In this document: in pieces, positions 57,736-64,000 of the stretch
Numbering within the stretch: the first letter of the stretch is position 1
Layout: every line of letters begins with the position of its first letter
NCBI RefSeq assembly: GCF_030440535.1
Contig: NZ_CP047117.1
Span: forward strand, 1,860,001-1,924,000
Source of the DNA: Corynebacterium capitovis DSM 44611
GTDB taxonomy: Bacteria; Actinomycetota; Actinomycetes; Mycobacteriales; Mycobacteriaceae
Direction of reading: 5' to 3'
DNA: 64,000 nt
Program-made: the position numbers and the translations under genes
Notes under the pieces: generated by a model
Told to the model about the DNA's origin: nothing
Database searches by the model: none
What the model saw: the letters and a program-made list of their open reading frames with translations, nothing else

Positions 57736-59169
57736 CTACAACGCCACGTAGCGCACGTCGAGGTATTCCTCAATACCCTCGACCCCGCCTTCGCGGCCGA
57801 AGCCGGATTGCTTCACGCCACCGAAGGGCGCGGCGGCGTCGGAGATAGCGCCCCGGTTGATCCCCACCATTCCGGCGTGGAGCTCGGTGGCGAAGCGCCG
57901 GCACACGCCCACGTTCTCGCTGAATCCGTAGGCGGCGAGGCCGAATTCCGTGTCGTTGGCTAGGGCAATGCCCTCGTCAAGGGTGCGGAACGTGGTCACG
58001 GTGGCGACGGGGCCAAAAATCTCCTCGCGCAGAATGCGGGAGTCGGCGGGCACGTCGGACAGCACGGTGGCGGGGTAGAAGTACCCCTTGCGCTCCGGAA
58101 CCTCGCCGCCGCAGTGGACGGTGGCACCGGCGGCGCGGGTGTCGTCGACAAGTGATGCGATGCGATCACGCTGCTTGGCGGTGATGACGGGGCCGAGGGT
58201 GATGCCCTCCTCGAGGCCGTGGCCGAACTGCACCGCGGCCATCTGCTCGGTGAGGCGACGGGTGAACTCCTCGGCGACTGCCTCGTGGACGAGGAAACGG
58301 TTCGCGGCAATGCAGGCCTCACCGCCGTTGCGCATCTTTGCCTGCATGGCGCAGGTGAGCACGAGGTCAAGGTCGGCGTCCTCGTTGACCACGAAGGGCG
58401 CGTTGCCGCCAAGCTCCATCGACGTGCGCAGCAGGTTGTCGGCCGCTTGACGCACAAGGAGCTTGCCGACGCCCGTCGAACCCGTGAAGGTGACCTTGCG
58501 CAACCGCGGGTCCGCCATCAGGTGGGAGGACATGCCGGCGGCGTCGGTGGCGGGGAGGATCTGGACGAGGTCGCGCGGGCCGCCGGCCTGCTCGACAATA
58601 TCGGCGATGACCTTGCCTGTAAGCAGCATGGTCAGCGGGGTTTCCGCGGCGGGCTTGACCAGCACAGGGCAGCCAGCTGCCATCGCCGGGGCGATCTTGC
58701 GCGCGGCCATGGCCAGCGGGAAGTTCCACGGGGTGATGGCCAGGACCGGCCCGACCGGGGCGCGGGTGACCAGGATGTCGCCGTTTCCGGCGGGGGCGGG
58801 GGAGACGCGCCCCGGGAGGCGGACGGCTTCCTCGGAGAACCACCGGAAGTACTCGGCGCCGTAAGCGAGTTCGCCACGGGCCTCGGCGAGGGGCTTGCCC
58901 ATTTCCAGGGTCATGGTGCGGGCGAAGTCGTCCGTGCGGCGGATGAGCTCGTCGAAGACGGCGCGCAGCACCTCGGCGCGCTGGCGGGGTGTGAACGCGG
59001 ACCAGGCCTTCTGCGCCTCGACGGCGCGGCCGAGCGCGTCGTCCCACTCGGCCTCGGTGGTGTCCTGCACGCGGGCGATGATGTCTTCGGTGGCGGGATC
59101 GAGGACGTCGAAAAGCGAGGGGCCCTCGCCGGTGGGGATGTCTGCGGGGAGGATGTCGGAAAGGATCAT
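57736..59169 (-). CDS. gabD: Succinate-semialdehyde dehydrogenase
   Basis: 477 aa, ALDH family: PWNFPLAMAARKIAPAMAAG, VTFTGSTGVGKLL, catalytic Glu in MELGGNAPFVVNEDADLD, catalytic Cys in NGGEACIAANRF, and EEIFGPVATV. It oxidises succinate semialdehyde to succinate. Its ATG directly follows the gabT stop (TAA-ATG), so translation is coupled. In C. glutamicum the operon continues with gabP; here it stops after gabD and a convergent gene follows. Confidence 0.95.
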   Translation of the reverse strand: MILSDILPADIPTGEGPSLFDVLDPATEDIIARVQDTTEAEWDDALGRAVEAQKAWSAFTPRQRAEVLRAVFDELIRRTDDFARTMTLEMGKPLAEARGELAYGAEYFRWFSEEAVRLPGRVSPAPAGNGDILVTRAPVGPVLAITPWNFPLAMAARKIAPAMAAGCPVLVKPAAETPLTMLLTGKVIADIVEQAGGPRDLVQILPATDAAGMSSHLMADPRLRKVTFTGSTGVGKLLVRQAADNLLRTSMELGGNAPFVVNEDADLDLVLTCAMQAKMRNGGEACIAANRFLVHEAVAEEFTRRLTEQMAAVQFGHGLEEGITLGPVITAKQRDRIASLVDDTRAAGATVHCGGEVPERKGYFYPATVLSDVPADSRILREEIFGPVATVTTFRTLDEGIALANDTEFGLAAYGFSENVGVCRRFATELHAGMVGINRGAISDAAAPFGGVKQSGFGREGGVEGIEEYLDVRYVAL

Positions 59170-60477
59170 TTATGCGGCCTTGGTGCGGATTTCGGAGGTG
59201 AGGATCTCCAGGCCCTCGACGAGGAGGTGCTCGGGGATGGTCAGGGCGGGCAGGAGGCGGATGACGTTGCCGTCGAGGCCGCAGGTGAGGATGAGGACGC
59301 CCTGGGCCTTGCAGGCGGCGGCGATCTCGGCGGTGGCAGCGCCCGATTCGAGCTCGATGGCGATCATCGCGCCGCGGCCACGAACCTCGCGCACGCCGTC
59401 GAGCTCGACCAGCGGCTCGAGGTGGGTGCGGATGATGCCCTCGATCTCGCGGGCGCGGCCGGGCAGGTTGTGCGCCTCCATCTCCTCGATCGCGGCGAGA
59501 GCTGCGGCGCAGGCGACGGGGTTGCCGCCGTAGGTGCCACCGAGCGCGCCCGGGATGGGGGCGTCCATGATCTCGGCGCGGCCGGTGACACCGGACAGCG
59601 GCATGCCGCCAGCGATGCCCTTCGCGGTGGTCACGACATCGGGGACCACGCCCTCGTGGTCGACGGAGAACCACTCGCCGGAGCGGCAGAAGCCGGCCTG
59701 GATTTCATCGGCAACAAAGACGACGTTGTTCTCGCGGCACCACTGCGCGATCGCCGGCAGGTAGCCCTCGGCGGGAACGACGAAACCGCCCTCTCCCTGG
59801 ATCGGCTCGATGACCACGCACGCGAGGTTCTCGACGCCAATCTCCTGCTCCATCTCCTTGATGGAGCGGGCGGCGGCCTCTGCGCCGGTCAGGCCGTCGT
59901 GCAGCGGGTAGGAACCGGAGACGCGGTAGACATCGGAGGCGAAGGGGCCGAACTTGGTCTTGTACGGCTTGTTCTTCGCGGTCATGGCCATGGTCAGGTT
60001 GGTGCGGCCGTGGTAGGCGCGGTCGAGCACCGCCACACCGATCTTCCCGGTGTAGGAGCGCGACACCTTAACGGCGTTCTCTACGGCCTCGGCGCCCGAG
60101 TTGAACAGGGCCGACTTCTTCTCGTGGTCGCCGGGGGTGAGCTCGTTGAGCTTTTCACAGACTGCCACGTAGGACTCGTAAGGGGAGACCATGAAGCAGG
60201 TGTGGGTGAAGTTCGCAGCGGCCTCGGCCACGGCCTGGGCCACGCGCTCATTCGACGCTCCCACCGAGGTCACGGCGATGCCGGAGGCGAAGTCGATGTA
60301 GGAGTTGTTGTCGGCGTCGACAAGCACGCCGCCGTCAGCCGCGACGACGTAACCCGGCAGGCTGGGGGAGAGGGCCCGCGCAACGTTGGCCTGGCGGCGC
60401 TGCTCAATTCCTGAGCTCACCGAGTTTGCACCGTTCAGGCGACGCTCCTGGGGGAGGTGGTAGGTCAGATCCTGCAT
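59170..60477 (-). CDS. gabT: 4-aminobutyrate aminotransferase
   Basis: 435 aa, class III PLP aminotransferase: GYVVAADGGVLVDADNNSYI near the start, FNSGAEAVENAVKVSRSYTG, VIEPIQGEGGFVVPAEGYL, FVADEIQAGFCRSGEWF, and the PLP lysine in VTTAKGIAGGMPLSG. It converts GABA to succinate semialdehyde with 2-oxoglutarate as acceptor. The ATG at 60477 follows AAGGAG; the ORF extends far upstream into gabR and is not used. It is the first gene of gabTD. Confidence 0.96.
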   Translation of the reverse strand: MQDLTYHLPQERRLNGANSVSSGIEQRRQANVARALSPSLPGYVVAADGGVLVDADNNSYIDFASGIAVTSVGASNERVAQAVAEAAANFTHTCFMVSPYESYVAVCEKLNELTPGDHEKKSALFNSGAEAVENAVKVSRSYTGKIGVAVLDRAYHGRTNLTMAMTAKNKPYKTKFGPFASDVYRVSGSYPLHDGLTGAEAAARSIKEMEQEIGVENLACVVIEPIQGEGGFVVPAEGYLPAIAQWCRENNVVFVADEIQAGFCRSGEWFSVDHEGVVPDVVTTAKGIAGGMPLSGVTGRAEIMDAPIPGALGGTYGGNPVACAAALAAIEEMEAHNLPGRAREIEGIIRTHLEPLVELDGVREVRGRGAMIAIELESGAATAEIAAACKAQGVLILTCGLDGNVIRLLPALTIPEHLLVEGLEILTSEIRTKAA

Positions 60478-60549
60478 GTTTAGCTCCTTCACTTGAGTGT
60501 TCCGGATTAGTATTGTCGTTTCCCTGTGGCCTGCGCCATGTACGATAGG

Positions 60550-60560
60550 GCGATAATCGC
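60550..60560. promoter_or_regulatory. Palindrome in the gabT-gabR intergenic region
   Basis: GCGATAATCGC is an 11-bp palindrome in the 109-bp gap between gabT and gabR, near an A+T-rich stretch (CATATGCACGTATACATA). It is a candidate site for GabR or part of the promoter. Confidence 0.35.
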
Positions 60561-60586
60561 ATATGCACGTATACATAAGGGCGAAC

Positions 60587-62017
60587 ATGGGACTAACCTT
60601 TGAGTGGCTCCGCAACAACCGCGACCTCGCTCTGCGCCAAGTCGTCGAACCCACCGCCGCCGAGTTCGACGTCGTCCAAACCAGCGAGCTCGAGGACGCC
60701 TCCGAGTTCATCCAACCCAACTCCCTCGTCCTCACCGTCGGCATCGCTTTCAACGGCCGCGAGACGAGTCTCGGCCCCTACATCGACCACCTCGCCGACG
60801 CCGGCGCCGTCGCCATCGGCTTCGGCACTGGCCTGACGTTCCCCGCCCTGCCGCACACGGTCATTGACACTGCCACCCGCCGCGGCATCGGTCTTTTCGA
60901 CGTCCCCCGCCACGTCCCCTTCATCTCCATCGTCACCGCCGCCCACCAGGAACAACGCCGCCTCGCTCACCTTGAGCAGCAACAGCTTTTCGACGCTCAA
61001 GAACGCCTCACCAAAACAGCAACCCGCGGCTCCCTCGACGCGCTCCTCACCGAGGCCGCCGCAACCCTGCACGCCCGCGTGACCATCAGCACCGCCCAGG
61101 GCACCGTCGTGGGCGTCGGTGACAGCGGCGAGACAGGTCCGACCACGCACCGCACCTCCTACCGCATGACCGCGGGTTCCGAGCGCCACCACGAGATCGA
61201 AGTCCGCTCCACCCGCGAGCTCACGCCCGCGTCGCGCTCCCTGATCCGCCACGTTGCCGGCTTAGCCGACATGCTCCTGGCCCGCCCCTTCGAACTACGC
61301 GCCGCCCGCAACGAGCTCAACTCCTTCGCCCTCTCCGTCCGCCTGGGCCTGGGCACCGAGACCGACCTTTTGCCCACCGCCTTCGACTCACCCGTCGATG
61401 CAGACGGCCTGACCAGGCCCGTTATCGTCGCCGCCGACAACGCCCGCGCGCTCACCCGCGCCCGCGCCTCACTTGACGACTCCGCCGAGCACGCCGGCCA
61501 GTTCCTCTACACCGCCCCCCTCGACACCGCGAGCTTCCTCCTCCTCGTCCGCGGCGACCAGCCGATTCCCGACCTTCTCGCCTCCTTCGGCCCCAGCGCC
61601 CGCCAGGTCCGCATCGCCGTCGGCCGCCGCATCGCCGCCACCGACCTCACGCTCAGCCACCTACGCGCCCTGCGCACCCGCGCGGGCCTTCTAGCCCTGG
61701 GCGAGCATTCGCTTCCCGACGCCACCGCGCTGCCCTGGCTCACCGAACCCGCCGTCGTCACAGCCCTGTCCGCCCGACACGCCGAGCTCTTCGACCGTTT
61801 GAGGCATCTCGATGACCGCGACGGCACCGACTACGCCCGCACCTTGACGGTCTACCTGCGCCATGGCGGCCAGCTCGTACACACCGCGGACGCGCTGGGG
61901 ATTCACCGGCACACCGCGCGCAACCGGATCGCAAAGATTCAGGAGCTGTGCGAAATTGACTTGTCAGATCCGGCGACGTTCGCTGAGACGTTCTTTGCCA
62001 GTTTGGTGGAGGAGTAG
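60587..62017 (+). CDS. gabR: PucR-family regulator GabR
   Basis: 476 aa. The N-terminal PucR-type domain (residues 1-120) has QTSELEDASEFIQPNSLVLT and GAVAIGFGTGLTFPALPHTV. The C-terminal HTH_30 (residues 415-470) has YLRHGGQLVHTADALGIHRH, TARNRIAKIQELCEIDLSDP. It matches the PucR-type GabR that activates gabTDP in C. glutamicum. It is divergent from gabTD. The ATG at 60587 was chosen over an upstream one because AAGGGCG lies before it. Confidence 0.9.
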   Translation: MGLTFEWLRNNRDLALRQVVEPTAAEFDVVQTSELEDASEFIQPNSLVLTVGIAFNGRETSLGPYIDHLADAGAVAIGFGTGLTFPALPHTVIDTATRRGIGLFDVPRHVPFISIVTAAHQEQRRLAHLEQQQLFDAQERLTKTATRGSLDALLTEAAATLHARVTISTAQGTVVGVGDSGETGPTTHRTSYRMTAGSERHHEIEVRSTRELTPASRSLIRHVAGLADMLLARPFELRAARNELNSFALSVRLGLGTETDLLPTAFDSPVDADGLTRPVIVAADNARALTRARASLDDSAEHAGQFLYTAPLDTASFLLLVRGDQPIPDLLASFGPSARQVRIAVGRRIAATDLTLSHLRALRTRAGLLALGEHSLPDATALPWLTEPAVVTALSARHAELFDRLRHLDDRDGTDYARTLTVYLRHGGQLVHTADALGIHRHTARNRIAKIQELCEIDLSDPATFAETFFASLVEE

Positions 62018-62068
62018 GGGAGTAGCCTTCGACGCGGAAACACGAGTTTGCGGCAACGGAACTCAAAC

Positions 62069-63823
62069 TTAAATCTGCGGTTCGTTTTCTGGTGTTTCCG
62101 ACATGCTAGACCACCCGAGAAATCTAATTATGCGAGCAGCGAGCGCCGAATCCCGGTTAAGTGTAGCGACTACGGCTCGGCCATAGTCCTCGCTCGACCT
62201 ATACCTCAAGCTGTTGGCTACTGCTTTGGGTAATCCGGTGTCACGGATCGAGAATTCTTTCACGATAGTTTCGAGATCCTGACTACTCAATGCGGCCCGC
62301 AATTTGGACAATTCTTGCGGATACGGTGAAGTCAAGTTGAGCGAAAAGCTTTCTCCGTTGTCTTTGAGCTCTCCCTTGCTTGGTAAACAGCCGAGAACAC
62401 GGCGTCGCAGTATTTTGACTGCGTTGGTTGCCGCGAGGTTCTCCTGAACTTTGGCGCTATCTAAGGTGGCCAAGGCACTCCGCTTCGCCTCCTCGAACAT
62501 AGCGTTCCCATCCGACCCTAAGTTTTCACCCTGCTGTTTTGCTAGTGCCTCTATAACATCGGGCAAGTACAGCAGACTTTTGATTTCGTTGCAGGGAAGA
62601 ACAAGGATTCCTTTTGCTCGAAGTTTTTCACTTTCCTCGACATCGCGGTTATCTCCGTCTACAACTCCCCAACCAGAGATCCAATGAAAACCATCCGTTT
62701 CTCGTATGCCTGTTACTACCTTTTGGACGTTTTCGCTGCTTCCCGAGGGAGAAATGTGATAGTCAGGAAACAATGTACCGAGCAGAGCGCAGTCGAGACT
62801 CGATGGTTCTCCCTCAACGAAGAGGATGCGCCTTCGGCCACCTAGAATGGCACGTTTCAATCTTTCGTTAATTGGCTCTTTCGTTGCTAGAGACTCAATA
62901 TGCCATCCCAGCGGGGCCCCGTCGGTCGACCAACGCATGCCGTCTACTAGATAAACGGAGTTGATTTCGGGATTGATTGTCTCAACGAGCTCGACATCAT
63001 GAGTTGATAGCACGAAACCGCAATCGGGCCGAGCCTCGATCAAGGATGAGATTAACCCCGGTGAAATCGAGCGGTGCAAGTGACGCTCTGGCTCATCAAT
63101 CAATTGGATCGAATTTAGTGGCGCCAAAAGCACGTCTGCTGCTAACAGTAACGCGGATTTTTCGCCATCGGACATTTTTGAGATGGGGTATCTCGAATTA
63201 TTACGGACAGCGTCGAGGCCCATACCGTCACTCAATTGGAAGCCAAGGTTTAGACCGCAGCTCTGCATGATTTTCGAAATCGTCTCTAACGGCGTTGAAC
63301 CCAAGGATTCACTGCATTCGCCCTCGCGGAAATTTCTAACCAGTTGCGCGTTTGCATTAACTTCTTTTCCCAAAAGATCAAAGAGGGTTCCGTTGAGCCT
63401 CTGTTCTTCATATTCGCCGTTCGTCCGCGAATTTATGTCTCGATCATGCCGGGAGATGAATTCGACGTACTGGCTTCGCATCGAACTTGTGAGTTCGACA
63501 CCGGATGACTTGAACCAAATCCTGCGGTGTGCTGCCAGTCTTCTAACTGGGACGTCCATTGTCTGACTGATAATCCACGAGATCAGCGAGGACTTTCCAG
63601 CGCCGTTCGGTCCTACTAAAGTAACCACGCCGCCGGATTCCAGGGTGATATCGACAGTACGATCGTCGTCGCTCGTCGGGACATACCAGTGGCGTTCGAA
63701 CCCCATACTCGCAAAATCATACAGACTGCGTTTTCTAATCTGGCGGTCAATCTCGTTCTCGAAACGGTGATCCATTTGGGGACTGCTCGGAGCGGTAAGA
63801 ACTTGATGTAGCACGGGTTCCAT
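62069..63823 (-). CDS. AAA ATPase fused to DUF4435/Toprim-like domain (PARIS-like)
   Basis: 584 aa. N-terminal ABC-type ATPase: Walker A GPNGAGKSS (residues 72-80), signature MSDGEKSALLLAADVLL (218 on), Walker B LIDEPERHLH (242 on) and H-loop STHDVEL. A second domain (residues 330-480) has FVEGEPSSLDCALLGTLFPD and WGVVDGDNRDVEESEK, which fit the Glu and DxD residues of DUF4435/Toprim nucleases. This order is that of AriA fused to AriB of PARIS anti-phage systems; an OLD-family nuclease is the alternative. Base composition is lower in G+C than the neighbours. The start is uncertain: ATG 63823 lies very near the SD, GTG 63814 is an option. Confidence 0.8.
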   Translation of the reverse strand: MEPVLHQVLTAPSSPQMDHRFENEIDRQIRKRSLYDFASMGFERHWYVPTSDDDRTVDITLESGGVVTLVGPNGAGKSSLISWIISQTMDVPVRRLAAHRRIWFKSSGVELTSSMRSQYVEFISRHDRDINSRTNGEYEEQRLNGTLFDLLGKEVNANAQLVRNFREGECSESLGSTPLETISKIMQSCGLNLGFQLSDGMGLDAVRNNSRYPISKMSDGEKSALLLAADVLLAPLNSIQLIDEPERHLHRSISPGLISSLIEARPDCGFVLSTHDVELVETINPEINSVYLVDGMRWSTDGAPLGWHIESLATKEPINERLKRAILGGRRRILFVEGEPSSLDCALLGTLFPDYHISPSGSSENVQKVVTGIRETDGFHWISGWGVVDGDNRDVEESEKLRAKGILVLPCNEIKSLLYLPDVIEALAKQQGENLGSDGNAMFEEAKRSALATLDSAKVQENLAATNAVKILRRRVLGCLPSKGELKDNGESFSLNLTSPYPQELSKLRAALSSQDLETIVKEFSIRDTGLPKAVANSLRYRSSEDYGRAVVATLNRDSALAARIIRFLGWSSMSETPENEPQI

Positions 63824-63870
63824 CACCTCTTTCCATTACCGGGTTAATTCAATCCGCTTGAAAACTAGAG

Positions 63871-63903
63871 GGCCCGTTTAGTTGCCAAGGTCATTAACGG
63901 GCC
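63871..63903. terminator. Inverted repeat upstream of the PARIS-like gene
   Basis: GGCCCGTT (63871-63878) and AACGGGCC (63896-63903) form a perfect 8-bp stem with a 17-nt loop between the PARIS-like gene and the next gene. It may be an old terminator or an element border. Confidence 0.4.
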
Positions 63904-63926
63904 GAACCAGGGGTAGCCTCGCACCC

Positions 63927-64000
63927 ATGTCACTCAACAACGCGCAGCTGGACGCCACCCGGCGCGAACTGGCCACGAACCTGCAGCTCCCCGGCCTGAC
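63927..64000 (+). CDS. Unidentified protein, N-terminal fragment
   Basis: The ATG at 63927 opens SLNNAQLDATRRELATNLQL, PGLT and runs off the right edge. TAGCCT ends 7 bp before the ATG, a leaderless arrangement like other genes here, which supports a real start. Only 25 residues are visible, too few to name it. Confidence 0.6.
   Translation, partial: MSLNNAQLDATRRELATNLQLPGL

Noticed and set aside
58219..60414. 731-codon plus-strand ORF
   Set aside because: It is the antisense shadow of gabD and gabT; its glycine/valine-rich composition is typical of such shadows.

Overview
The window is a roughly 62% G+C actinobacterial chromosome segment, most likely from a Corynebacterium. The evidence is a 16S-23S spacer with no tRNA, the order rpsF-ssb-rplI-dnaB without rpsR, a divergent aceA/aceB glyoxylate pair, a hrtBA/chrSA heme locus, a gabTD operon with a divergent PucR-type gabR, and many leaderless genes whose TANNNT box lies 6-8 bp before the start codon. 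Species cannot be assigned from the sequence alone. 

Layout. 1-3.2 kb: 5' end of 23S, a spacer, a complete 16S and its leader, all on the minus strand; leader and spacer are very rich in CA on the plus strand. 3.2-18.2 kb: housekeeping genes, including an NYN-domain protein, a PspA-like coiled-coil protein, thioredoxin, a metal chaperone, an MFS carrier, dnaB, rplI, ssb, rpsF, a GT87 membrane glycosyltransferase, a class A penicillin-binding protein with a repeat tail, a MalR-like MarR regulator, a USP-like protein and trhO. 18.2-27.4 kb: a DUF1846 protein, the glyoxylate shunt (aceB/aceA), rraA, the NAD(P)HX repair gene and an MFS carrier ending in a complex palindrome. 27.4-32.8 kb: a heme-export ABC transporter (hrtBA) and a heme-type two-component system (chrSA), separated by toxin-antitoxin relics and a complete IS3-family element. 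32.8-46 kb: ribokinase, drug MFS, a pRiA4b ORF-3 family protein, DUF202 proteins, leuS, a divergent dihydroxyacetone kinase/glycerol dehydrogenase pair, DUF454 and an amino-acid permease.

46-62 kb is a nitrogen-catabolism island of native base composition. It holds a TetR-controlled putrescine oxidase operon (oxidase, USP, APC permease, aldehyde dehydrogenase), then a sodium:solute symporter, an XRE-cupin regulator, an agmatinase/guanidinobutyrase-type ureohydrolase and a TPP-dependent decarboxylase-like enzyme, and then gabD-gabT with gabR. Together these can carry polyamine, agmatine or arginine carbon through GABA and succinate semialdehyde to succinate. The pairing of a ureohydrolase with a TPP enzyme suggests a possible arginine-transaminase-type branch (2-ketoarginine to 4-guanidinobutyrate to GABA), which is an inference.

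62.0-63.9 kb is an A+T-richer insert with one gene: an ABC-type AAA ATPase fused to a DUF4435/Toprim-like domain. It resembles a single-gene form of PARIS (AriA-AriB) anti-phage defence and is the best candidate here for an under-described system. The window ends in the first codons of a further gene.
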